Assembly: GCF_016909015.1 (NCBI RefSeq)
Contig: NZ_JAFBFA010000028.1
Span: 8,208-72,207 of the forward strand
Length of the DNA stretch: 64,000 bases
Source: Gracilibacillus alcaliphilus
Lineage (GTDB): Bacteria; Bacillota; Bacilli; Bacillales; Amphibacillaceae
Reading direction: 5' to 3'
Below the pieces are notes generated by a model. The model was not told the DNA's origin. It ran no database searches and was given only the letters and a program-made list of their open reading frames with translations. Shown in pieces: positions 33,056-41,860 of this stretch. The position numbers were made by a program, and so were the translations under genes. Each line of letters begins with the position of its first letter. Position 1 is the first letter of the stretch.

Positions 33056-33405
33056 AACTGCCTCCTAAATTTTTTGAAAATTCTATGTATTTTATTTGTC
33101 ATTTTCATAATAAATGATAGTATATATTTATGATAATTTTCAACAAGTGCTGCATATTGGGTGAGGATTACACTGCGATAAAACAGGTTAAATCTCATTT
33201 CATCGACTTTATTTTCTAAAAAAGGTGATTTATTTTTTTCATTTATGCACTTATTTGTATGTTATCGTGTAGAATTATTCCATTGAAGTATATTACGTGC
33301 TACAATAATACAGTATATTATTGTAGTAGATTACATGATTATAGCATATCGTGACACATATGCGTATAATGCGTAAATAAACAAGCAGAAAGGTAGTTAA
33401 AGTGA
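33056..33405. other. Intergenic region upstream of zwf
   Basis: 350 bp without a gene. It holds the yutF and zwf promoter regions and a striking inverted repeat at 33300-33326. Other short palindromic words (GATTACATGATTATAG, CATATCGTGACACATATGCG) crowd 33325-33370. Confidence 0.5.
33300..33326. promoter_or_regulatory. Perfect 11-bp inverted repeat upstream of zwf
   Basis: CTACAATAATA (33300-33310) and TATTATTGTAG (33316-33326) form a perfect inverted repeat around CAGTA, about 80 bp before the zwf start. Without a T run after it, an operator for a dimeric regulator is more likely than a terminator. Confidence 0.5.
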
Positions 33406-34887
33406 ATGACAACGAATAACCCGAAAGCAGTTATTGTAATTTTTGGCGCAACAGGGGATCTTGCAAACAGAAAACTTTATCCTTCCATTTACAGACTTTA
33501 TCGTAATGGAAAATTATCTGATAATTTTGCAGTAATTGGAGTAGCAAGACGACCATGGACAAATGAAATATTCCATGACAAAGTGAAGGAATCGATTGCT
33601 AGCTTTGATGATCCTCATATTGATAAAGATGAATTTGCCAGTCATTTTCATTATAACCCATTTGATATTCAAGATCTGGAGCATTATCAGGAGTTAGAGA
33701 ACTTAATTAGTGAGCTAGATGCCAAGCACCAAACAGAAGGTAATCGTCTCTTCTATTTCTCGATGGCACCTAATTTCTTTGGAACTCTGGCAGCTAACTT
33801 AAAGTCTGAAGGTTTAACCACTACTGAAGGATGGACCAGACTTGTTATTGAAAAACCATTTGGTCATAACTATGAGTCGGCAAAAGAACTCAATGAACAA
33901 ATTCGTGAAGCATTTACAGAAGATCAGATTTATCGTATTGACCATTATCTTGGTAAGGAAATGGTCCAGAATATTGAAGTGATCCGTTTTGCAAATGCAT
34001 TATTTGAACCATTATGGAATAATCAATATATCTCTAATATTCAAATTACATCCAGTGAAACATTAGGTGTAGAAGAACGCGGGCGCTATTATGATGAGGC
34101 TGGAGCATTAAAAGACATGGTTCAGAACCATATGCTGCAAATGCTTGCTTTAATTGCAATGGAACCGCCTATCCGTCTTACACCAGAAGAAATCCGCAGT
34201 GAGAAGGTAAAGGCATTGCGTGCTTTACGCGTCTTTAATGAAGATGAAATCGATCAGCACTTTGTGCGCGGCCAATATGACAAAGGCGTTTTGAATGGTG
34301 AAGAATTAGCTTCTTATCGTGAAGGAAGCGGTGTAGACCCTGATTCAAACACAGATACATTTGTCGCAGCGAAGCTGATGATTGATAACTTCCGCTGGGC
34401 AGGCGTACCATTCTATATCCGAACTGGTAAACGAATGAAACAGAAATCAACCGAAATTGTGGTCGAATTCAAAGATTTACCGATGAACCTTTATTATGGC
34501 CAAGAACATGAGACACGTTCTAACCTGTTAGTGATCCATGTACAGCCACACGAAGGAATTACTTTACATGTAAATGCACGAAAAGGTGACTATAACGCCT
34601 CTTCTACACCAATCACATTGAGTTATGACAATAATTCAAAGGATAAAATGAATACACCTGAAGCATATGAGATCTTGTTGCATGATTGTATGCGCGGTGA
34701 TTCAACTAACTTTACACATTGGGATGAGGTTGCCCTCTCTTGGAAATTTATCGATGTAATCGCTGAGGCTTGGTCTAAGAAAAAGGCAGACTTCCCTAAT
34801 TATACGTCAGGTACAAATGGACCTAAAGAAGCCGATATGCTATTGCATCATGATGGCTTTGAATGGTGGGACGTTAAACCTGAATAA
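33406..34887 (+). CDS. zwf: Glucose-6-phosphate 1-dehydrogenase
   Basis: A 493-residue enzyme of the oxidative pentose phosphate pathway (glucose 6-phosphate to 6-phosphogluconolactone, NADP). The nucleotide-binding loop VIFGATGDLANRKLYPS is at the N-terminus, EKPFGHNYESA follows, and RIDHYLGKEMVQN contains the substrate-binding Lys and the catalytic His region. Length is normal. The next large gene, convergent with it, is gndA for the third step. The start ATG has a distant AAAGG; the frame is closed by a TGA just upstream. Confidence 0.95.
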   Translation: MTTNNPKAVIVIFGATGDLANRKLYPSIYRLYRNGKLSDNFAVIGVARRPWTNEIFHDKVKESIASFDDPHIDKDEFASHFHYNPFDIQDLEHYQELENLISELDAKHQTEGNRLFYFSMAPNFFGTLAANLKSEGLTTTEGWTRLVIEKPFGHNYESAKELNEQIREAFTEDQIYRIDHYLGKEMVQNIEVIRFANALFEPLWNNQYISNIQITSSETLGVEERGRYYDEAGALKDMVQNHMLQMLALIAMEPPIRLTPEEIRSEKVKALRALRVFNEDEIDQHFVRGQYDKGVLNGEELASYREGSGVDPDSNTDTFVAAKLMIDNFRWAGVPFYIRTGKRMKQKSTEIVVEFKDLPMNLYYGQEHETRSNLLVIHVQPHEGITLHVNARKGDYNASSTPITLSYDNNSKDKMNTPEAYEILLHDCMRGDSTNFTHWDEVALSWKFIDVIAEAWSKKKADFPNYTSGTNGPKEADMLLHHDGFEWWDVKPE

Positions 34888-34889
34888 TG

Positions 34890-34926
34890 AAAAAACAACC
34901 TATTCATCGCTGGATAGGTTGTTTTT
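34890..34926 (+). terminator. Terminator of zwf
   Basis: AAAAACAACCTAT pairs with ATAGGTTGTTTTT around a 10-base loop, 2 bp after the stop. Confidence 0.85.
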
Positions 34927-34989
34927 GCGTTTGTCATCCTCTGAAGCAGCATTACTTAATGGAAGCTACCAAATCACTTAGAGATGTAG

Positions 34990-35895
34990 CATAAGAAAAA
35001 GCAAGTAGCACACTTGGTGTCTTTACTTTTTAGCCAAGTGGGATGTCCGCTGCGAGAAGTCGCTTTCACTCAAGAGTACAAGTGCAACATCTGTTCAAGC
35101 AAAAGACACTTTCACAGTGTTTTCTATGCCGCCTGGCCTGTCGGTCTGCTAACTTGAAAAAGAAGAGCACTTTTTCAAGTGGATCTTCAGCTCATGCTAT
35201 TCCTTTGTCTGGCTACAAGCGTCAAAAACTAGACAACTTTCCGTCAGCGCCCTACGATAAAGAAGACTTGCCGATTGACTACCGTCAGAGGCTTAGTCGC
35301 CCTTATGCCCTTGGGCGAAAGTCATCATCAATTCGCGAGCTCATCGTGATTCCTTTATCTCAGTTGCTTCGGTCCAGTTGTTACGTTTTTACCCGACGCT
35401 TTCCGCCTTTCTCGCAGGAATCGACTTCTCTCCGCTCCCATCCTCTTTCCTCTTTTATGTTTCTTGCTTCTCAAAAAAAGGAAGTCGAATACACCTCTAA
35501 CATGAGGTTATAGGGAGTACATTTTTACTCATCGATAGCAAAAGAAATCTTTGCAGACGATATAGAGTTCGTTTACAAATGGCAACAGCAGTATGGGACT
35601 GGCTATTACTTGTTATCGACAACATTAGCGAAGGCCGACCATTTCGACTCCGAAGGGATTCACATGATCTGAAGATCCACTTTTGCCAAGTGATCTTCTT
35701 GGCAAAAGTTAGCTGAAGAGCATGTGCCCCTCGGCAGGTTAAGGTCGTGACGTCCTGTCACAACACCTGCACTAGTACGTCCTGTAGTCGGAAAGCGAAA
35801 TGGTCAGCCGCAGCGGTTGCCTTGCTCTCTATATCTTCTACGGAGGTTATTTCTGGAATAGTTAATAATAGCGGGATTGGATATACTTTCTTATC
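34990..35895. repeat. Family B dispersed non-coding repeat, longest copy
   Basis: About 900 bp between zwf and gndA. 35030-35160 and 35780-35895 are nearly identical to 63590-63730 and 63780-63890 (shared GAGAAGTCGCTTTCACTCAA, CATCTGTTCAAGCAAAAGAC, ATGGTCAGCCGCAGCGGTTG). 35255-35410 matches 400-560. 35660-35790 resembles 48890-49020, with GCACTAGTACGTCCTGTA. A 156-codon open frame at 35043-35513 has no ribosome binding site or family features. Looks like a mosaic of mobile or amplifying modules. Confidence 0.8.
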
Positions 35896-35902
35896 TTTTA
35901 AG

Positions 35903-35932
35903 AAAAACGCAGAGCAAATGCTCTGCGTTTTT
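35903..35932 (-). terminator. Terminator of gndA
   Basis: AAAAACGCAGAGCA and TGCTCTGCGTTTTT form a perfect 14-bp stem with a 2-base loop, 8 bp after the gndA stop. Confidence 0.85.
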
Positions 35933-35940
35933 CTGAATTA

Positions 35941-37362
35941 TTAATCTTCTAACCACTCTGTATGGAATACTCCTTCTTTGTCAACACGTTGATAGGTGTG
36001 TGCACCGAAGTAGTCACGTTGGGCTTGTAATAAGTTTGCTGGTAATGTTTCTGTACGATAGCTGTCAAAATAAGCCAATGCACTTGCGAAGCCTGGTACT
36101 GGAATACCGCGCTCCATCGCAATAGAAAGTACACGGCGTAATGATGTTTGATAGCTTTCCACGATCTCTTTGAAGTATGGATCCAATAATAAGTTAGCAA
36201 GCTCTGGATCACGATCATATGCTTCTTTAATTTTTTGTAAGAATTGGGCACGGATGATACAGCCACCACGGAAAATCATTGAAATATCGCCATAGCGTAA
36301 ATTCCAGTCATTTTCTTCTGATGCTGCACGCATTTGTGCAAAGCCTTGGGCATAAGAAACAATTTTACTCATATAAAGCGCCTGACGAATTGCTTCTACC
36401 AACTCATCCTTATCGCCTTCATATGGCGTATCTTGTGCAGATGGCCCTTGAAGCACTTTGCTGGCTGCTACGCGTTCTTCCTTCATAGCAGAGATAAAGC
36501 GAGCAAATACAGACTCTGTGATTACTGGTAACGGTACACCCAAGTCTAGTGAGCTTTGGCTTGTCCATTTTCCAGTACCTTTTTGACCAGCAGTATCAAG
36601 AATAACGTCGACCATTGGCTTGCCAGTTTCTTCGTCTTTCTTTCTGAAAATATCTGTTGTGATTTCGATAAGATAACTGTCTAATTCACCTTTATTCCAC
36701 TCTTTAAATACCTCATGTAATTCATCTGCTCCTAATCCTAACACATGCTTCATGATGAAGTATGCTTCACAGATCAGCTGCATATCGCCATATTCGATAC
36801 CATTGTGTACCATCTTCACATAGTGTCCTGCACCATTTGGTCCGATATATGTTACACAAGGCTCTCCATTCACTTTAGCAGAGATAGCTTCAAAGATTGG
36901 TGCAACTTTTTCATAAGCGGATTGTTGTCCACCAGGCATAATAGAAGGTCCTTTAAGTGCTCCTTCTTCCCCGCCTGATACACCAGTACCAATAAAGTGA
37001 ATACCAGATTCGTCAAGTTCTGCATTACGACGCATAGTATCTTTAAAGAATGTATTACCACCATCGATAAGGATGTCTCCTTCATCAAGAAGCGGCTTTA
37101 ACGAAGCGATTGTTGCATCCGTTGCTGGTCCTGCTTGTACCATTAGCATAATTTTACGAGGTTTCTCTAACGATTCAACAAATTCTTCAATCGTTTTCGC
37201 CCCTGTAAAATTTTTACCCTTTGCTTCCTTGTTTAAAAAATCTTCTGTTTTTTGATAAGTACGATTGAATACCGCTACGGAATAACCTCTGCTTTCTACG
37301 TTAAGCGCAAGATTTTTCCCCATTACAGCAAGACCAATCACACCAAATTGCTGTTTTGCCAT
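35941..37362 (-). CDS. gndA: 6-Phosphogluconate dehydrogenase, NADP-dependent, decarboxylating
   Basis: A 473-residue enzyme converting 6-phosphogluconate to ribulose 5-phosphate. GLAVMGKNLALNVESRGYSV is the Rossmann loop, LIDGGNTFFKDT and GTGVSGGEEGALKGPSIMPGG-type substrate loops follow, and KMVHNGIEYGDMQLI contains the catalytic Lys. The long helical C-terminal domain ends in FGAHTYQRVD. Length is normal. It converges with zwf, with a long repeat between them. The start has an AAAGGGAG site. Confidence 0.95.
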   Translation of the reverse strand: MAKQQFGVIGLAVMGKNLALNVESRGYSVAVFNRTYQKTEDFLNKEAKGKNFTGAKTIEEFVESLEKPRKIMLMVQAGPATDATIASLKPLLDEGDILIDGGNTFFKDTMRRNAELDESGIHFIGTGVSGGEEGALKGPSIMPGGQQSAYEKVAPIFEAISAKVNGEPCVTYIGPNGAGHYVKMVHNGIEYGDMQLICEAYFIMKHVLGLGADELHEVFKEWNKGELDSYLIEITTDIFRKKDEETGKPMVDVILDTAGQKGTGKWTSQSSLDLGVPLPVITESVFARFISAMKEERVAASKVLQGPSAQDTPYEGDKDELVEAIRQALYMSKIVSYAQGFAQMRAASEENDWNLRYGDISMIFRGGCIIRAQFLQKIKEAYDRDPELANLLLDPYFKEIVESYQTSLRRVLSIAMERGIPVPGFASALAYFDSYRTETLPANLLQAQRDYFGAHTYQRVDKEGVFHTEWLED

Positions 37363-37506
37363 TCTGTTATTCGCTCCCTTTCGTTATAAATCTGCATTAT
37401 ACCCTTCTCTATTTTATCATAAAATAGACATAATGCGTAAGTGAACTAGTAAATTAACCACTAATCTATATTATACCATATCATTATCTATCACGAGGCG
37501 CTATAA

Positions 37507-37720
37507 GTGCGGATTCAAAAAGTTCGATAAAAAGGACCAAGAAGTTCAAGGCGGCGCAGTTTTGAGTAACGGACTTGCACAGGATGTGTTGACTTCTGCG
37601 TTGTCCACACGATGTGGACGATCTTAGTAGAAGTTCCACTTCCTTTTAATACGTGAGTAACGGAAAAGCAAGCCAACGCAGAAATTCGCCATGTCATTTT
37701 TATCGGGCTTTTTGAACAAC
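37507..37720. repeat. Family A MITE-like element with 8-bp direct repeats, inserted at a stop codon
   Basis: A 214-bp element between perfect direct repeats CGCTATAA (37499-37506 and 37721-37728). The right repeat contains the stop codon of the HAD phosphatase gene. Compared with the 24.1-kb copy it has an extra module of about 60-85 bp (with TGCACAGGATGTGTTGAC) that is also in the 20.8-kb copy. Confidence 0.85.
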
Positions 37721-37722
37721 CG

Positions 37723-38454
37723 CTATAATACCCACTTTTCAATAGATTTGGCAACACCATCATCACTATTAGCAGCAGTGATATCGTTAGCTACTTGTTT
37801 AACTGCTTCTTGTGCATTCCCCATCGCAATACCTAAACCAGCTTGTTCAATCATCTTGATATCATTCAGGCTGTCCCCCATTGCCATAACATGATCCATC
37901 GTAATACCCAGTCGCTCACAAATGACTTCAATGGCTGCAGCCTTATGCACACCAACTGCATTGATCTCAATATTAGTCGGGCTGGAATTACTCACCTCAA
38001 TTTCATTCCATTCTGAAATGGTGTCAAGAATCGCCTGTCTAGTATGATGATCTTTAGTATCGAAGCCTAATTTCAGCCATTGATAAGCAGGTAAATCCTC
38101 TGGTGCTTCTCCGCGCCAAATACCATCTACAGATGCCAGCCAAGCCCAAACCTCATGCTTATCTCTAAGTTCAACAAGACGTTTAATAGTTTCCGCTTCG
38201 ATCGTTTGACGAGCAATCAATTCTCCAGACATCGTCCAAATCTCACTGCCGTTTACCGTAATCAAATAGTCAATGCCAATTTCTTTAGCAACAATGGAGC
38301 TTGTTTGATAATGCCTTCCAGTTGAAATGATCACTTCTACACCTTTGTCTTGCGCTTGTTTAATAGCTTGTTTATTTGCTTCTGATACTTGGTGATCATC
38401 CCCCAGTAATGTTCCATCCATATCCAAGGCAATTAACTTGATCTCTTTTGTCAT
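37723..38454 (-). CDS. Cof-type HAD phosphatase
   Basis: A 243-residue HAD class IIB hydrolase. IKLIALDMDGTLLGDDH has the nucleophile and acid Asp pair, VIISTGRHY is motif 2, and AMGDSLNDIKMIEQAG is motif 4. Such enzymes dephosphorylate sugar phosphates or cofactor intermediates; the substrate here is unknown. The start at 38454 follows AAAGGAG; the open frame upstream is not used. The TAG stop is in the 8-bp target repeat of the adjacent family A element, so the protein end may have been set or left just intact by that insertion. Confidence 0.85.
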   Translation of the reverse strand: MTKEIKLIALDMDGTLLGDDHQVSEANKQAIKQAQDKGVEVIISTGRHYQTSSIVAKEIGIDYLITVNGSEIWTMSGELIARQTIEAETIKRLVELRDKHEVWAWLASVDGIWRGEAPEDLPAYQWLKLGFDTKDHHTRQAILDTISEWNEIEVSNSSPTNIEINAVGVHKAAAIEVICERLGITMDHVMAMGDSLNDIKMIEQAGLGIAMGNAQEAVKQVANDITAANSDDGVAKSIEKWVL

Positions 38455-38559
38455 ATAGGAACTCCTTTCCTTATCTGCATACTCTCTATATATTGTAAGC
38501 CAAACCGGTAAAATTAGCAAAAACACTGGTCTTGGGTAGGATAGTTACTTAACTTTTGT

Positions 38560-39035
38560 ACGTCGAAAAACTGCATAGCCCCTATAGGCACAAATATTTG
38601 TGATGACTTCGGTCGAATAGCAGTAAATGTTTCTCTAAGCTACTGCCTTTCAACTTAAGCTGTTTCGACGTATGGCAGGTATCGAGGGCAAGGCATCCGC
38701 TGCGGCTGATCGTTTCGCTTTTCGAGGGGCATTCTCTTCGGAGTCGAAACGATTGGCCTCCCTCTATGGTGTGGTTCTACAACGTTTGGTCGTTTTGTCA
38801 TGTTAGAATACCTCTGCTCGTTCATCAAGGAAATAAATAGATAAAAGCCATTTAAAAAGTGATTGGATATGGATCAAGCGGTAAAGAGGCTTTCCTGTTA
38901 GGCTTGACCGAAGCGAATCTTCGCGTGCTTCTTCAGTCAAAATAATGATAAGGCAAGAAGTAGAGCCGGTTTGCGTAATATCGAGAGAGGTATGTGTTTA
39001 TTTATGTGTATTAAAGTTGAGTTGTTGCTTAAACA
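38560..39035. repeat. Family B dispersed non-coding repeat
   Basis: Shares with 48500-48600 the words TCAACGTATGGCAG (here TTCGACGTATGGCAG), ATTCTACAACGTTTGG and TTCGTCAAGGAA-type sequence. Shares with 49030-49130 CGAAGCGAATCTT, TCAGTCAAAATAAT and AAGGCAAGAA. It contains a hairpin ATCGTTTCG...CGAAACGAT (about 38709-38757). No gene is present. The remaining stretch to 39194 carries the promoter region of the ACT-domain gene. Confidence 0.75.
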
Positions 39036-39194
39036 GAAATAATCTGCTGAATATTTGTTTTTTCTTGAATGATATCTCCTTATCCGTTTATACTTAACGT
39101 TACATAGAAGAAGACTGCGATAACAAGGTTCGCTGATGATGATTTATTCCAAGCTCTATCATTTCCTAATTCTATAACCAAAGAGGTGATTAAC

Positions 39195-39467
39195 ATGCAG
39201 AAACGTGCAGTGGTAAGTGTGGTTGGCAAAGATCAAGTTGGTATTATCTCTAAGGTAACAACTGTCCTCTCCGATAATAAGATGAATATTTTAGACATTA
39301 GTCAAACGATCTTACAAGATTTCTTTACGATGATTATGATCATTGATATAAAAGACACGACCAACCTTAAACACTTGCAAGAACAATTCAAGCCAGTAGA
39401 AAATGAACTAGGTTTAAAAATCAGTATCCAATTGGAGGATGTATTTCAGGCAATGCATCGCGTATAA
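39195..39467 (+). CDS. ACT-domain protein (UPF0237)
   Basis: A 90-residue stand-alone ACT domain: VVSVVGKDQVGIISKVTTVL and a second strand-helix pair with MIMIIDIKDTTNLKHLQE. ACT domains bind amino acids or small ligands and control a partner. The start ATG at 39195 is preceded by GAGGTGAT. It is followed after 15 bp by the DUF711 gene, a pairing found widely in Firmicutes; the ligand and the regulated reaction are unknown. Confidence 0.85.
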   Translation: MQKRAVVSVVGKDQVGIISKVTTVLSDNKMNILDISQTILQDFFTMIMIIDIKDTTNLKHLQEQFKPVENELGLKISIQLEDVFQAMHRV

Positions 39468-39482
39468 AAGGAGGAATGCCTT

Positions 39483-40844
39483 ATGCCTATTGGCTTTACA
39501 GAGATACAAGAAACCATCCGCATGGTTGAAATGGAGCATCTCGACATTCGTACCGTCACGATGGGAATAAGTCTGCGGGACTGTGCGGATCATGATTTCG
39601 ACAAACTAAAAGATAATGTATATCAAAAAGTCACAAGCTGTGCAAAGGATTTAACAGCTACAGCTAATCAAGTGGCACAAGAGTATGGTGTACCAATTAT
39701 TAATAAGCGAATTGCTATTTCTCCTGCGGCTGAATTATTAGGGCATGCCACCAAAAAACAAGCCATCGAACTGGCCATGACATTGGATAAGGCTGCTCAA
39801 AGCTTGGGAGTAGATTTTATTGGCGGATTCTCAGCGTTGGTACATAAAGGTATTTCTAAAGGAGATCATGTTTTATTAGAAGCCTTGCCAGAGGCATTAA
39901 GTCAAACAGAACGAGTCTGTGCCTCTATCTCGGTCGCTACCACAAGAACTGGGATCAATATGGACGCTGTTGCACAATTAGGTCATATCATCCAGCAAAC
40001 GGCTAACCTGACCAAAGATAATAATAGTATTGGCTGTGCCAAATTAGTCGTGTTCTGTAATCCGGTAGAAGATAATCCTTTTATGGCGGGTGCCTTTCAC
40101 GGTGCTGGTGAAGGAGAAACTGTCTTAAGTGTCGGTGTTAGTGGACCTGGTGTCGTCTTGCATGCCTTAAAACGCTATCCAGATGCCGATCTTGGTGAAG
40201 TAGCGGATGTCATTAAAAATACCGCCTTTAAGATTACCCGTGCCGGCGAGTTAATTGGCCGTGTCGTGGCTGAACGTCTGCAGGTACCATTTGGAATTAT
40301 GGATCTTTCTCTGGCACCGACCAACGCCTTAAATGACAGTGTTGCGGAAATATTAGAAGAGATTGGTTTAGAGCGTGTTGGAACCCACGGTACAATTGCC
40401 GCATTAGCTTTAATGAATGATGCCGTAAAAAAAGGCGGAGCTATGGCCAGCTCTTATGTAGGCGGTCTAAGCGGTGCATTTATTCCAGTAAGTGAGGATA
40501 ATGGCATGATTCGCGCTATCGAAGATGGTGCGCTCAATCTGTCGAAGCTAGAGGCAATGACATGTGTCTGTTCTGTTGGGCTTGATATGATTGCACTTGA
40601 AGGGACAGCCAGCCCAGCAACATTAGCGGCGATTATTGCCGATGAAGCAGCGATTGGCATGATTAACAAAAAAACAACCGCTGTCCGGATTATTCCGGTA
40701 ATTGGCAAAAAAGCTGGAGAAACCGTTGAGTTTGGCGGTTTATTAGGGCGTGCCCCTATCATTGGCGTAAATCCATTTCACTCCGATAAACTGATCCAGC
40801 GCGGAGGCAGAATTCCTGCACCGCTACAGTCACTGATTAATTAA
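39483..40844 (+). CDS. DUF711/UPF0210 family protein (PFL family)
   Basis: A 453-residue conserved protein of the UPF0210 family, distantly related to the pyruvate formate-lyase fold but without a recognised glycyl-radical loop that I can identify. Blocks include VTMGISLRDCADHDFDKLKD, FIGGFSALVHKG and NPFMAGAFHGAGEGE. Its function is unknown. It forms an operon with the ACT-domain gene, which probably controls it, and has an AGGAGG site. The operon ends at a strong terminator. Confidence 0.85.
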   Translation: MPIGFTEIQETIRMVEMEHLDIRTVTMGISLRDCADHDFDKLKDNVYQKVTSCAKDLTATANQVAQEYGVPIINKRIAISPAAELLGHATKKQAIELAMTLDKAAQSLGVDFIGGFSALVHKGISKGDHVLLEALPEALSQTERVCASISVATTRTGINMDAVAQLGHIIQQTANLTKDNNSIGCAKLVVFCNPVEDNPFMAGAFHGAGEGETVLSVGVSGPGVVLHALKRYPDADLGEVADVIKNTAFKITRAGELIGRVVAERLQVPFGIMDLSLAPTNALNDSVAEILEEIGLERVGTHGTIAALALMNDAVKKGGAMASSYVGGLSGAFIPVSEDNGMIRAIEDGALNLSKLEAMTCVCSVGLDMIALEGTASPATLAAIIADEAAIGMINKKTTAVRIIPVIGKKAGETVEFGGLLGRAPIIGVNPFHSDKLIQRGGRIPAPLQSLIN

Positions 40845-40850
40845 TAGGCA

Positions 40851-40899
40851 AACACAGAGGTCGTTTCATCTCTAGTCAGGATGAAACGACCTCTGTGTT
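40851..40899. terminator. Very strong terminator between convergent genes
   Basis: A perfect 20-bp stem (40851-40870 with 40880-40899; arm AACACAGAGGTCGTTTCATC) and a 9-base loop, between the DUF711 gene and the sugar isomerase gene. Confidence 0.85.
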
Positions 40900-40914
40900 G
40901 ATTGTTCATGATAA

Positions 40915-41760
40915 CTAACTAAATAGTTTATTCAAGTTATCCAGACTTTCTTTAACACTAATTAATTCCCCTTTGGCAGAAAAATCTTGTTCGACAATAA
41001 TATATTGCACACTAGGAATCGCTTCTGCCTTTTCCACAATGGCCTTAATATCCAATACGCCATTCCCTATCTCTGTTATTTCGGTCATATCCAGCTTGGA
41101 AAAAGCTACATCAGGAGTGATCGGTCCATCAAAGAGCTCCAATAAATTGACTGGATTTGCTTTAGCTTGCATATCTTTCATATGTACAATGCCTAAGCGG
41201 TCACCCAGTTTGTCCATATAAGCAATTGGATCTAAGCCAGCTCTGACAGCCCAATAGGCATCTAGTTCAATTTTGACTAGTTCTGGATCTGTATTAGCCA
41301 GCAAAATATCCATTGGTGTCTCGCCACCGCCTAGATCCTCAAATTCATGGAAGTGATTATGATAATAGAAATCCAAGTCATGTTCTTTATATATTTTAGC
41401 CATCTTATTACAGTATTCCGCTAGTTCATAAGCATCCTCTTTACTGCTGAAGAAATACGCAGGTAAGACGATACCACTGCTGCCGAGTTCTTTATTAAAG
41501 CGGATCACATTCTCTACATCTAAATTAGGGTGGTAATTCACATGGATTGTCGTTACACGTAAACCAAGGCTGTCCATATAAGCCCTTAACTCTGTTGCCG
41601 GGATTTCTTCGGAAAAGGTGCCATCCTCATAAATTTCATGAAAGAAAAATTCTACATATTCATAGCCCATTTCACTAGCTTCCTTAAGCGTTTGTTTCAT
41701 ATCTTTACTTAATGCTTCCCTTACAGAGAATAATTGTAATGCAATTGGTTTGGTTATCAT
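40915..41760 (-). CDS. Sugar phosphate isomerase/epimerase (TIM-barrel, xylose isomerase-like)
   Basis: A 281-residue AP-endonuclease-2/xylose-isomerase-like TIM barrel. The N-terminal IALQLFSVREALSKD is typical, and metal-ligand positions are suggested by YHNHFHEFE, KIELDAYWAVRAG, GIVHMKDMQ and VEQDFS. It should isomerise or dehydrate a sugar or inositol derivative; the substrate is unknown. The start is 41760 (ATG) or GTG 41772; neither has a strong ribosome binding site. It is divergent from a ROK regulator and an MFS transporter gene, forming a small carbohydrate module. Confidence 0.75.
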   Translation of the reverse strand: MITKPIALQLFSVREALSKDMKQTLKEASEMGYEYVEFFFHEIYEDGTFSEEIPATELRAYMDSLGLRVTTIHVNYHPNLDVENVIRFNKELGSSGIVLPAYFFSSKEDAYELAEYCNKMAKIYKEHDLDFYYHNHFHEFEDLGGGETPMDILLANTDPELVKIELDAYWAVRAGLDPIAYMDKLGDRLGIVHMKDMQAKANPVNLLELFDGPITPDVAFSKLDMTEITEIGNGVLDIKAIVEKAEAIPSVQYIIVEQDFSAKGELISVKESLDNLNKLFS

Positions 41761-41860
41761 TTGACCTGCCACTCCCTTTTTGATGGTTGATTATTTTGTC
41801 TAAACATCTTACACTTATTAAAGCTACTTTATAAAGTTAATCTCATTGTGAGGGATTGCC

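Noticed and set aside
35043..35513. 156-codon open frame between zwf and gndA
   Set aside because: It lies within the family B repeat, parts of which recur elsewhere with broken frames; no ribosome binding site and no protein-like composition.
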